The position numbers and the translations under genes were made by a program. DNA of 64,000 nt. It comes from Pseudohoeflea suaedae (lineage in GTDB: Bacteria; Pseudomonadota; Alphaproteobacteria; Rhizobiales; Rhizobiaceae). Every line of letters begins with the position of its first letter. Within the stretch, counting starts at the first letter, position 1. Below are positions 44,953 to 53,610 of this stretch, piece after piece. The stretch covers positions 1-64,000 of the forward strand of contig NZ_SMSI01000001.1 in assembly GCF_004354915.1 (NCBI RefSeq). Direction: 5' to 3'. The notes beneath the pieces were generated by a model. The model did not search any database. It was not told the DNA's origin and worked only from the letters and a program-made list of their open reading frames with translations.

Positions 44953-45591
44953 ATGAAATCCGCACTCCTCACATCGATAGCGCTGCTCACGCTTTCGAGC
45001 TTCGCTGCCGCCCAGACCGACAGCCCCGCGTCCGGACCTCCGGCGACAGAGGCACCCGCCACCCAGACCGTGGCGCCCGAACCTTCGGTGCCGGTCGAGG
45101 AAGGCCTCGCCGCCTGGGACACGGTCTACGCCGTCGCCAGCCATCCCCGTTGCGCCAACTGCCATGTCGGCCCGGACAACATTCCTGTCTGGTCGGGACC
45201 AAGCTATGGCGCGCGCCAGCCGCACGGCATGCATGTTTCCGGCGGAGAAAGCCGCATAGGCGCGGAGTTCATCCAGTGCCAGACCTGCCATATGGAAACC
45301 CAGACGGGCGAACCGCATGCCGCCCCGGGGGCGCCCGAATGGCATCTCGCCCCCGTCGAGCAGCAGTGGATCGACAAATCGTCCGCCGAGATCTGCCATC
45401 AGTTCAAGGATCCCGCGAGGAACGGCGGCCGGTCGCTGGAGGAGATGGCGCTCCACGTCCGCGACGACAAGCTGGTCGCCTGGGGCTGGAAGCCCGGCGG
45501 CAATCGCGAGCCCGCTCCCGGAAGCGCCGAGGAAACCTACCAGGCCATCGAAACCTGGGCCGCCGCCGGGGCACCCTGCCCCGACAGCTGA
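44953..45591 (+). CDS. Periplasmic c-type cytochrome with two haem sites
   Basis: A 212-residue protein with a signal peptide (MKSALLTSIALLTLSSFAAA) and a proline- and alanine-rich linker (residues 24-48). Two covalent haem motifs are present: CANCH (67-71) and CQTCH (109-113). It resembles the isoquinoline oxidoreductase-associated cytochrome found beside IorAB genes; its likely job is to take electrons from the iron-sulphur subunit in the periplasm. The start at 44953 has an AGGAG site, and the signal peptide begins there. Last gene of the operon; convergent with the reductase gene 13 bases away. Confidence 0.86.
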   Translation: MKSALLTSIALLTLSSFAAAQTDSPASGPPATEAPATQTVAPEPSVPVEEGLAAWDTVYAVASHPRCANCHVGPDNIPVWSGPSYGARQPHGMHVSGGESRIGAEFIQCQTCHMETQTGEPHAAPGAPEWHLAPVEQQWIDKSSAEICHQFKDPARNGGRSLEEMALHVRDDKLVAWGWKPGGNREPAPGSAEETYQAIETWAAAGAPCPDS

Positions 45592-45604
45592 TGCCCCGGA
45601 CCGG

Positions 45605-46558
45605 CTATGCGGCCTTGGGACGTTCTGCCTTGAGATCGAGCACCGCTTCCGATACTGCCCGGCTCACAGGCGTCGCCTCGAAGCCGCCGACAAAGTCTTC
45701 GAACTTCGAGCCATCCAGCGCATGGGGCGTGAACCAGAGATAGGACATCTCGCTGACCTCACGCCACATCGGGCGGAAGAGCCCCGCGGCGCGCAGCGCG
45801 ATCCAGGGCAGCGAACCGCGACGCAGCCGCTTGCCGGTGGCGATATCGAGATGACGACCCATTTCGTTGCCGGTGATCGTATGGCCTGAGAAGGTGAAGA
45901 CGTTGAAGCCCGGCAACTCGGCGTGCCGTTCGGCCAGCATCACGAAAGCCCTCGCCAGATCGGGCAGATAGGCGAACGAATGGGCGATGTCGCTGCGGCC
46001 CGGCCAGACATATTTGTGCCTGTGCAGCGAGCCGGCGATCACCAGGTCGAACCATGATCCCCGGCCTGGCCCGCCGTAGAAGTCACCGGCCCGAAGCACG
46101 GTGGTCGGCACGCCCTCGTCGCGCGCGGCCTCTTCGAACCGGGCTTCCATGGCGATGCGAATCGCACCCTTTTTCACCGAACCGACCGATGGCGTGTCCG
46201 GCCCCGCAACCGCCGGGATTTCGTGGCCGTAATTGTAGACATTGCCGGCAAAGAGGTGGAAGGCCTTGTGCGCCTTGGCGGCGGCAATGACGTTTTCGGT
46301 CAGCACCGGGCACATCTCGGCCCAGTCCGGATAAAGCGGGTTGAGCCCGTTGAAGATCACATCCGCGCCTTCAGTGGCCACAATCAGCTCGTCGGCCTTC
46401 ATGGCATCCGCGCGACGCGCTTCGGCGCCCGCCAGTTCGTCCGGCAGATGTCCGTCGCGGGTGATCGCGAGAACGGTATGACCTGCGGCCATGGCCGCTT
46501 GCGTGACGACGTGACCGAGGCGCCCTCTGGCGCCGAGAACTGCGATTGTGAGTGACAT
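45605..46558 (-). CDS. NAD(P)-binding epimerase/reductase, NmrA-like
   Basis: A 317-residue atypical short-chain dehydrogenase. The N-terminal nucleotide site is VLGARGRLGHVVTQAAMAAG, a GxxGxxG-type motif; NVYNYGHE carries a YxxxH-like site instead of the classical YxxxK. It probably reduces or isomerises a small sugar-like or aldehyde substrate, or acts as an NADP sensor. It is divergent from a LysR regulator with 95 bases between them, so that regulator likely controls it. The start at 46558 is preferred over the longer frame. Confidence 0.82.
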   Translation of the reverse strand: MSLTIAVLGARGRLGHVVTQAAMAAGHTVLAITRDGHLPDELAGAEARRADAMKADELIVATEGADVIFNGLNPLYPDWAEMCPVLTENVIAAAKAHKAFHLFAGNVYNYGHEIPAVAGPDTPSVGSVKKGAIRIAMEARFEEAARDEGVPTTVLRAGDFYGGPGRGSWFDLVIAGSLHRHKYVWPGRSDIAHSFAYLPDLARAFVMLAERHAELPGFNVFTFSGHTITGNEMGRHLDIATGKRLRRGSLPWIALRAAGLFRPMWREVSEMSYLWFTPHALDGSKFEDFVGGFEATPVSRAVSEAVLDLKAERPKAA

Positions 46559-46601
46559 TTCCGATCTCCTTGTTCGTGTGACAGGAAGATGGATCATCTG
46601 A

Positions 46602-46645
46602 TTTTGAATGAAAACTGCTTGCAATTGCTTGCTCGACATTCAAAA
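46602..46645. promoter_or_regulatory. Inverted repeat between the reductase and LysR genes
   Basis: TTTTGAATG (46602-46610) and CATTCAAAA (46637-46645) form a perfect 9-base inverted repeat with a 26-base centre, in the 95-base divergent gap. This fits a LysR operator, probably controlling both genes. Confidence 0.55.
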
Positions 46646-46653
46646 ATGAATGC

Positions 46654-47559
46654 ATGCAAGATCTGGACTGGAACCTGCTCAAGAGTTTTCTCGCCGTCGT
46701 GGAGACCGGAAGCCTGACGGCTGCCGCAAGGCGGCTGGAGGCGAGCCAGCCGACGCTTGGCCGCCACGTCGCCGAACTGGAAGGCAGGATCGGCGCGACC
46801 CTGCTCAGACGCACGCCGCAGGGACAGGAGGTCACCGAGGCGGGTGCGGCATTCCTCGCCGATATCCGCGCCATGCGCGATGCCTCCGACGCGATCCTCC
46901 GCCGGGCGGCGGGCGGCGGCCGGGACGTGAGGGGCACCGTCCGCATCACGGCGAGCGTCGTCATCGGAAGTCTCGTCCTGCCCCGGATTGTCGCCGGTCT
47001 GCGGCGACAGCACCCGGAACTCGAGATCGAGATCGTGGCCACCGATTCCGTCGACAACCTGCTCAGGCGCGATGCCGATATCGCGATCCGCATGGTCAAG
47101 CCCGCGCAGGTCGACCTGGTCACTCGCCATATTGGCGACATCCCGCTGGTCGCCGGTGCAAGGCGCGATTATTTCGAGCGCCGCGGCAGACCGAACACCG
47201 CGAGCGATCTTCTCGAACACGATGTTCTCGGGTTTGACCGGGACGATGCGCTACAGCGTGGCTTTGCCGCATTCGGCGTTGCGATCGACCGCTCCTTCTT
47301 CAGGATCAGAAGCGACAATCATCTCGTTCTCTGGCAGGCGCTCAGACAGGGGGCCGGTATCGGCTTTGCCCAGAAGCCCCTGTTCGAGGCCGAGCCTGAT
47401 CTCGAGACGGTGCTGCCGGATCTCCGGATCCCGAGCCTCCCCGTCTGGCTGACCGCGCATCGTGACATCCGTCACGCGCCGCGCATCAGCGCCGTCCTCG
47501 ATGGGCTGGAGGAAGGCCTGACCGCCTATATCGCCGGCGAATGGGCCCGCTCACTCTGA
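46654..47559 (+). CDS. LysR-family transcription regulator
   Basis: A 301-residue regulator. The winged helix-turn-helix is at the N-terminus (LLKSFLAVVETGSLTAAARR, then SQPTLGRHVAELE). The effector domain begins RGTVRITASVVIGSLVLP. It is divergent from the reductase gene and shares a region with a 9-base inverted repeat. LysR regulators of this kind often act on the neighbouring divergent gene in response to a small molecule, possibly the substrate or product of that reductase. Its 3' end overlaps the convergent MFS gene by 9 bases. Confidence 0.9.
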   Translation: MQDLDWNLLKSFLAVVETGSLTAAARRLEASQPTLGRHVAELEGRIGATLLRRTPQGQEVTEAGAAFLADIRAMRDASDAILRRAAGGGRDVRGTVRITASVVIGSLVLPRIVAGLRRQHPELEIEIVATDSVDNLLRRDADIAIRMVKPAQVDLVTRHIGDIPLVAGARRDYFERRGRPNTASDLLEHDVLGFDRDDALQRGFAAFGVAIDRSFFRIRSDNHLVLWQALRQGAGIGFAQKPLFEAEPDLETVLPDLRIPSLPVWLTAHRDIRHAPRISAVLDGLEEGLTAYIAGEWARSL

Positions 47560-48735
47560 CCTGTCGGCGTAGCGCGCCAGCCGCGAGCCGGCGAGCACGA
47601 CGACAAGCGGAGCACAGATACCCACATAGACGATCGCAAGACCGAGCTGCTCGGCCACCAACCCGATCAGGGACGGCGCGAACAAAAGCCCCGAATAGCC
47701 GAAGAAGGTGACGAAGGAGATGCCGACGCCCTTGCGCAGACCCGGCATGTTTCCCGCCGCCGAAAACAGCACCGGCACCATGTTGGCGATACCGAGCCCG
47801 GCGATTGCAAAACCGGCAACCGCCCATGCGGCACCGGGCGCATTGCCGGCAAGCAGCAGCCCGGCAATGGTGAAACCCACCGAAACCCGCACCGTCCTGA
47901 CCGCGCCGAACCTGTCGCGTATGGCATCGCCGAGAAAACGCATCATCGCCATCCCCGCGGAGAAGGCCGCAAAGGCAAGGCCCGACAGGGCTGCATCCGC
48001 TCCGAATTCATTGCGCAGATAGAGCGCGCTCCAGTCGAGGCTCGCACCTTCCGGGATCATCGAGAAAAGGCACATCAGCCCCATCAGCCAGAGGGCGATG
48101 TTACGGAAGGGCGGCACGGTGACCGGTGCTCCATCGACGCCTTCCTCATCCGGATGCGGGCGGTCGGAGTAGATGCGCGGCCAGGCGAGAAAACCGAGTA
48201 TGAGCGCAACGATGGTGACGATCCCTGCATGCGCCCAGTTGCCCGCGAGATCGATGATCAGTCCGCCCGATGCGGAGCCGATCAGGCCACCGAGGCTCCA
48301 GAATCCGTGACACGAGGACATGATCGCGCGCCGCTCGCTACGCTCGACCTCCACCGCATTGGCGTTCATCGCCACGTCGGTTCCGGCGACCGTCGCGCCC
48401 ATCACGGCGAGCGCCAATGCACCCATGACCGCGTCGGGCGCCAGGTTGATGAGGATGAAGACAGGCGTGATGACGAAGACCATCACCCGCAAGAGCCCGT
48501 GCGATCCGTATCTCGACACCCACCACCCGACAAGCGGCATCGCGGCCATCGAACCGAGGCCGAAGAACAGCACCATCAGCCCGATCACCGATTCCTGCAA
48601 TTCCAGCCTCGCGGCGAATTCCGGAACCTTCGGCGCCCAGTTGCCGATCAGGTAACCGTTCTGCAGGAACAACAGGGCAATTGCCCCGCGCTCGCGCGTG
48701 AAAAGCGGGCGGCGTCCCGTCTCGATCGTGCTCAT
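47551..48735 (-). CDS. MFS transporter
   Basis: A 394-residue membrane protein with about 12 helices. It starts with a cytoplasmic stretch and LLFLQNGYLIGNWAPKVPEF; the loop after helix 2 carries GWWVSRYGSHGLLRV, the MFS signature. It resembles YbjJ/FucP-like carriers for sugars or their derivatives. It is translated with the upstream DeoR gene (4-base overlap), which suggests uptake of a carbohydrate or nucleoside controlled by that repressor. The substrate cannot be told from sequence. Confidence 0.87.
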   Translation of the reverse strand: MSTIETGRRPLFTRERGAIALLFLQNGYLIGNWAPKVPEFAARLELQESVIGLMVLFFGLGSMAAMPLVGWWVSRYGSHGLLRVMVFVITPVFILINLAPDAVMGALALAVMGATVAGTDVAMNANAVEVERSERRAIMSSCHGFWSLGGLIGSASGGLIIDLAGNWAHAGIVTIVALILGFLAWPRIYSDRPHPDEEGVDGAPVTVPPFRNIALWLMGLMCLFSMIPEGASLDWSALYLRNEFGADAALSGLAFAAFSAGMAMMRFLGDAIRDRFGAVRTVRVSVGFTIAGLLLAGNAPGAAWAVAGFAIAGLGIANMVPVLFSAAGNMPGLRKGVGISFVTFFGYSGLLFAPSLIGLVAEQLGLAIVYVGICAPLVVVLAGSRLARYADRSE

Positions 48736-49502
48736 GTGTTTGCTCTCCCGGCGGCCACTGGCACGATCCGCGCACCAGCTTCTGCAATCGCAGACATGTC
48801 ATTGGAATTCCCGTTCTCGACCAGAAGCGTCACCTCCGGCGAGAAGGCAGTGATGCGGTAGGGCGCCGCAGTCTCGAATTTTGCGGTGTCGGCCGCTGTG
48901 ATGATCCGTCGACTGCGCCTTGCCACCTCCGCCTTGAACGTTTGCTCATCGGCGCGGGAGGCGAACAACCCCTCGCCCGGCACGATGCCGCAGGTCCCCA
49001 GGACGAACACGTCGGGATAGATACCGTCGAGCGAGGTCACTGCCCGTGTATCGATCGCACCGCCGATTTTCCGGTCCACTCTGCCGCCCGTCAGCATAAC
49101 TTCCACATCGCTCGAAACCGTCAGCATTGCAGCGATTGCCGGCGCATTGGTCATCACCGTCATGTCGCGCCCCGACCCGATCGCCTCCGCCACCGAGAGA
49201 TTGGTCGTTCCCGCATCGATGAACACGAGACCGCCGTCCGGAAGCAGGGACGCGATCTCCGCGCCGAACACCGACTTCAACGGCTGGTTCTCGGACATTC
49301 TCTCGCTGAACGGTCGCGCCGGCACGCGAACAAGCGCACCGCCATAGACTCGCTCGCAGATCCCCTCGGCGGCAAGCTCGCGCAAGTCCCGCCGAATTGT
49401 ATCTTCCGAGACGGCAAATTCCCGCGCCAGATCCGCAGCGACGACCCGCCCCGACAGATCAAGTCTGGCGCGTATCACCTCCTGGCGTTCTCGTGTCAGC
49501 AT
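48732..49502 (-). CDS. DeoR-family transcription regulator
   Basis: A 256-residue repressor. It starts with a DeoR helix-turn-helix (VVAADLAREFAVSEDTIRRDL) and then has the DeoRC sensor domain with FIDAGTTNLSVAEAIG and TGGRVDRKIGGAIDT, the phosphate-binding ribose-isomerase-like fold. DeoR proteins respond to phosphorylated sugars. First gene of a two-gene unit with the MFS transporter, and probably autoregulatory. The upstream gap to the DUF3309 gene is 194 bases and should hold its promoter. Confidence 0.9.
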   Translation of the reverse strand: MLTRERQEVIRARLDLSGRVVAADLAREFAVSEDTIRRDLRELAAEGICERVYGGALVRVPARPFSERMSENQPLKSVFGAEIASLLPDGGLVFIDAGTTNLSVAEAIGSGRDMTVMTNAPAIAAMLTVSSDVEVMLTGGRVDRKIGGAIDTRAVTSLDGIYPDVFVLGTCGIVPGEGLFASRADEQTFKAEVARRSRRIITAADTAKFETAAPYRITAFSPEVTLLVENGNSNDMSAIAEAGARIVPVAAGRANT

Positions 49503-49696
49503 TAATCATGCACCTTCACGCTCAAAACCGCAAAAGCGTGCATATTATGACTCACCTTTTGTGTCAATTACGCGGAAATCGGCAAGAACAGGCAACCGTC
49601 AGAGGAAATGTGGCGAAATTGGAACCAGCCCTGGCCGCGGCGCGTTGAAGCTGAGCCCGAACCCCCGGGGTCTTTTTGAAACTGGAGAGATTTCAT

Positions 49697-49846
49697 ATGT
49701 CCATCGGTACAATTCTGCTGATCATCCTTATTCTGCTTCTGATCGGCGCGATCCCCACGCGCGCCCGCTTCGGCAACGCCCCGATGGGCATCCTCGGTGT
49801 CGTGCTCGTCATCGTCATCATCCTGATGCTGCTTGGGCACATATAA
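49697..49846 (+). CDS. DUF3309 small membrane protein
   Basis: A 49-residue protein, MSIGTILLIILILLLIGAIP followed by TRARFGNAPMGILGVV and a second hydrophobic segment ending LLGHI. Two membrane helices flank a short basic, glycine-rich turn. This is the DUF3309 family, widespread in Proteobacteria and often stress-induced; its role is unknown. The ATG at 49697 has GGAGAG 7 bases upstream and the stop is TAA at 49844-49846. It is monocistronic and convergent with pyruvate carboxylase, with a terminator between. Confidence 0.85.
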   Translation: MSIGTILLIILILLLIGAIPTRARFGNAPMGILGVVLVIVIILMLLGHI

Positions 49847-49895
49847 GCCGAAGCGCCGACGCGTCTCGCATCGGCGTCACCCACCCGCAGATATG

Positions 49896-49927
49896 CAAGA
49901 AGGCCGCCGGTCACCCGGCGGCCTTCT
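49896..49927. terminator. Bidirectional terminator between the DUF3309 gene and pyc
   Basis: A 14-bp perfect stem (49896-49909 with 49914-49927) with a 4-base loop between two convergent genes. AA and TT runs at the stem ends allow function on both strands. Confidence 0.88.
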
Positions 49928-49959
49928 TCATTGCGTCTGTCGATGGCTCACCTGGAGCG

Positions 49960-52900
49960 CTACCCTTCGTAGACCACGATCAGGTCCTTGGCATCGATCT
50001 GGTCGCCGGCCTTGACGAGAACCTCCGCAACCTTGCCGTCGCGTTCGGCATGGATCGCGGTTTCCATCTTCATCGCCTCGATGGACACGAGCACGTCGCC
50101 GGCCTTGACCTCCTGTCCGCTCGAAACCGCGACGGTGGAGATCACGCCGGGCATCGGCGCGCCGACATGCGCCTCGTTGGTCGGATCGACCTTGCGGCGG
50201 ACCGCGGCGGCTGAAGCGCCATGGATGCGGTCGGGCACCTTGACGCGGCGCGGCTGACCGTTGAGCTCGAAGAACACCGTGACCATGCCCTTGTCATCGG
50301 TCTCGCCAGTGGCGAGATTGCGCACGACGAGCGTCTTGCCCTGTTCGATCTCCACGAACATCTCGTCGCCGACATCGAGCCCGTAGAAATAGGCGGGCGT
50401 CGGCAGGGCGCTGACGGGGCCGTAGGTTTCGGCCAGAACGGCATAATCGGTGAAGACCTTCGGGTACATGAGATAGGAGGCGAATTCGAGGTCGCTCACC
50501 GCACGCTCCAGCTTGGTCTCGATCTCCTTGCGCTCGGCATCGAGATCGGCGTCCGGCAGCAGCGAACCCGGCCGATCGGTGTAGGCCTTCTCGCCCTTGA
50601 GCACCTTCTTCTGCAAATCCTTCGGCCAGCCGGAGGGCGGCTGCCCCAGATCGCCCCGCATCATCGAGACCACGGAATCCGGGAAGGAGACGTCCTTGGA
50701 GGGGTTTTCGACGTCAGCGACAGTGAGGTCCTGGCTCACCATCATCAGCGCCATATCGCCCACCACCTTCGAGGACGGCGTCACCTTCACGATATCGCCG
50801 AACATCTGGTTGGCGTCGGCATAGGCCTGCGCGACCTCATGCCAGCGCGTCTCGAGCCCCAGCGATCGCGCCTGCTCCTTCAGGTTGGTGAACTGCCCGC
50901 CCGGCATTTCGTGCAGATAGACTTCCGATGCCGGCCCCTTCAGGTCGCTCTCGAAGGCCGCATACTGATTGCGCACGGCTTCCCAGTAGAACGAGATGCG
51001 GCGGATCCATTCCGGATCGAGACCGGGATCGCGCTCGTGACCGTGCAGCGCCTCGACGATGGAGCCGAGACAGGGCTGCGATGTATTGCCCGAAAGCGCG
51101 TCCATCGCCGCGTCCACCGCGTCCACGCCGGCATCGACTGCCGCGAGGACCGTCGCCGCGGAAATGCCCGACGTATCATGCGTATGGAAGTGGATCGGCA
51201 GATCCGTCGCCTCGCGCAGCGCCTTGAAGAGCTGCGTGGCGGCAGCGGGCTTGAGAAGCCCCGCCATGTCCTTGACGGCGATGATGTGCGCGCCCGCCTT
51301 TTCGAGCTCGACGGCGAGATTGGTGTAGTATTTCAGATCGTATTTCGGGCGTGCGGAATTGAGGATGTCGCCCGTATAGCAGATCGTCGCCTCGCAGAGC
51401 TTGTTCTCCTCGCGAACCGCATCCATCGACACCCGCATGTTCTCGACCCAGTTCAGGCAGTCGAAGACGCGGAAGAGATCGATACCCCCCGCAGCCGCCT
51501 GGCGGACATAATACTTCACCACATTGTCCGGGTAGTTCTTGTAGCCCACACCGTTGGCGCCGCGCAGGAGCATCTGCAGAAGCAGGTTCGGCGCGTTGTT
51601 GCGGATCTTGTCGAGGCGCTCCCAGGGGTCCTCGGTCAGGAACCGCATGGCGACGTCGAAGGTCGCCCCGCCCCAGCATTCGAGCGACAGGAGCTCGGGC
51701 AGCGCACGCGCGTAGGTCCCGGCGATCTTGACGATGTCGTCAGTGCGCATTCGAGTGGCGAGCAACGACTGGTGTCCGTCACGCATGGTCGTGTCGGTCA
51801 TCAGGACGCGCTTTTCATTCCGCATCCATTCGCCGAACTTTTCCGGCCCGAGCGCATCGAGCCTTTGCTTGGTCCCGTCGACGATCGGGCGATCGGTATA
51901 GGGCACGCGCGGCGCGGCGGCATCTTCCGCCGGGCGCGGACGGTCACGGGTTTCCGGATGGCCGTTGACGGTGACGTCGGCGAGGTAGGTGAGAAGCTTG
52001 GTCGCCCGGTCCTTGCGCTTGACCTGGCTGAACAGCTCCGGCGTGTTGTCGATGAACTTCGTCGTATAGGTATTGTCGCGGAATTTCGGGTGGCCGATGA
52101 TGGCTTCCAGAAAGGTGAGGTTCGTCGCAACGCCGCGAATGCGGAACTCGCGCAGCGCCCGGTCCATCCGCTGGATGGTTTCCTCGGGCGTCGGCGCCCA
52201 GGCGGTGACCTTCTCGAGCAGCGGATCGTAAAACCGGGTGATCACCGCGCCCGAATAGGCGGTGCCGCCATCCAGACGAATACCGAAGCCCGTCGCGCCG
52301 CGATAGGCGGTGATGCGGCCGTAATCCGGAATGAAGTTCTGCTCGGGATCCTCGGTGGTGATCCGGCACTGCAATGCGTGGCCGTTGAGCTTGATGTCTT
52401 CCTGCGCAGGGACACCGGATTCCGGCGTCCCGATCGCGAACCCGTCGAGGATATGGATCTGCGCCTTGACGATATCGATGCCGGTGACTTCCTCGGTCAC
52501 CGTATGCTCGACCTGGATACGTGGATTGACCTCGATGAAATAGAACTTGCCGGTATCGGCATCCATCAGGAATTCGACCGTGCCCGCGCCGATATAGTCC
52601 GTGGCCTTCGCGATCTTCAGCGCATGGCCCGAAAGTTCCGCGCGCTGAGCGGCATCGAGATAGGGAGCCGGCGCGCGCTCGACGACCTTCTGGTTGCGGC
52701 GCTGGATCGAACAGTCACGCTCGAAGAGGTGGACCGCATTGCCGTGCGTATCGCCCAGAACCTGCACCTCGACATGGCGGGCGCGCTCGATGAGCTTTTC
52801 GAGATAGACCTCGTCCTTGCCGAAAGCGGCCTTGGCTTCACGCTTGGCTTCGGTCACCTCTCGGGCAAGTTCGTCCTTCGAGCGGATGGCGCGCATGCCG

Positions 52901-53421
52901 CGTCCGCCGCCGCCCCAGGATGCCTTCAGCATGATCGGATAGCCGACCTCGTCCGCAAGACGCTCGACTTCCTTCATGTCGTCCGGCAGCGGCTCGGTGG
53001 CCGGGACCACCGGGACGCCGATCTCGATGGCGAGGTTGCGGGCGGCCACCTTGTTGCCGAGCCGCCGCATGGTTTCGGGTTTGGGCCCGATGAAGGTGAT
53101 GCCGGCTTCGGCACAGGCATCCGCGAATTCGGGGCTTTCGGAGAGAAGGCCGTAACCGGGATGGATCGCGTCCGCACCGGAAAGCTTGGCCACGCGGATC
53201 ACTTCGTCGATCGAGAGATAGCTTTCGATCGGACCGAGATCACGCTCCAGATGGTCGCCTCGCCCAACCTGATAGCTCTCGTCAGCCTTGAAACGATGCA
53301 GTGCGAGCTTGTCCTCCTCGGCCCAGATGGCGACGGTCTTGATGCCGAGCTCGTTGGCCGCGCGGAACACGCGGATGGCGATTTCGGACCGGTTGGCGAC
53401 GAGAATTTTCGAAATTGACAC
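49960..53421 (-). CDS. pyc: Pyruvate carboxylase
   Basis: An 1153-residue biotin enzyme that makes oxaloacetate from pyruvate, refilling the TCA cycle. The biotin carboxylase domain is N-terminal (ILVANRSEIAIRVFRAANEL, then GGGGRGMR), the carboxyltransferase domain is central (DTTMRDGHQSLLATRMRT), and the biotin carrier domain is C-terminal, with AMKMET, biotin lysine at about 1118. The length is the full-length type. The start is a GTG at 53421 with GGAGG 6 bases upstream; an ATG further upstream would add 29 residues without family support. Single gene, ended by a strong terminator. Confidence 0.95.
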   Translation of the reverse strand: MSISKILVANRSEIAIRVFRAANELGIKTVAIWAEEDKLALHRFKADESYQVGRGDHLERDLGPIESYLSIDEVIRVAKLSGADAIHPGYGLLSESPEFADACAEAGITFIGPKPETMRRLGNKVAARNLAIEIGVPVVPATEPLPDDMKEVERLADEVGYPIMLKASWGGGGRGMRAIRSKDELAREVTEAKREAKAAFGKDEVYLEKLIERARHVEVQVLGDTHGNAVHLFERDCSIQRRNQKVVERAPAPYLDAAQRAELSGHALKIAKATDYIGAGTVEFLMDADTGKFYFIEVNPRIQVEHTVTEEVTGIDIVKAQIHILDGFAIGTPESGVPAQEDIKLNGHALQCRITTEDPEQNFIPDYGRITAYRGATGFGIRLDGGTAYSGAVITRFYDPLLEKVTAWAPTPEETIQRMDRALREFRIRGVATNLTFLEAIIGHPKFRDNTYTTKFIDNTPELFSQVKRKDRATKLLTYLADVTVNGHPETRDRPRPAEDAAAPRVPYTDRPIVDGTKQRLDALGPEKFGEWMRNEKRVLMTDTTMRDGHQSLLATRMRTDDIVKIAGTYARALPELLSLECWGGATFDVAMRFLTEDPWERLDKIRNNAPNLLLQMLLRGANGVGYKNYPDNVVKYYVRQAAAGGIDLFRVFDCLNWVENMRVSMDAVREENKLCEATICYTGDILNSARPKYDLKYYTNLAVELEKAGAHIIAVKDMAGLLKPAAATQLFKALREATDLPIHFHTHDTSGISAATVLAAVDAGVDAVDAAMDALSGNTSQPCLGSIVEALHGHERDPGLDPEWIRRISFYWEAVRNQYAAFESDLKGPASEVYLHEMPGGQFTNLKEQARSLGLETRWHEVAQAYADANQMFGDIVKVTPSSKVVGDMALMMVSQDLTVADVENPSKDVSFPDSVVSMMRGDLGQPPSGWPKDLQKKVLKGEKAYTDRPGSLLPDADLDAERKEIETKLERAVSDLEFASYLMYPKVFTDYAVLAETYGPVSALPTPAYFYGLDVGDEMFVEIEQGKTLVVRNLATGETDDKGMVTVFFELNGQPRRVKVPDRIHGASAAAVRRKVDPTNEAHVGAPMPGVISTVAVSSGQEVKAGDVLVSIEAMKMETAIHAERDGKVAEVLVKAGDQIDAKDLIVVYEG

Positions 53422-53610
53422 AGATACCCTCCCAAGCTCGCACAGAATGCAAAATGCACGCTGGCTCAGTGCTGGGAAAATCTTACAGTCAGATTTTGTG
53501 CAGTGCAACCAAACGCTTGATCATAACGATTCAGCGATCGTCATGTTCCGGGGCGCGGAATCCGCCCCGGGAGTTTTGCTTTGCAGCGGCAGGCCAGGCG
53601 AGCGGGAGGT

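Noticed and set aside
49960-53418. A plus-strand frame of about 1065 codons opposite pyruvate carboxylase
   Set aside because: Histidine- and arginine-rich shadow with no recognisable domain; the minus strand encodes complete Pyc.
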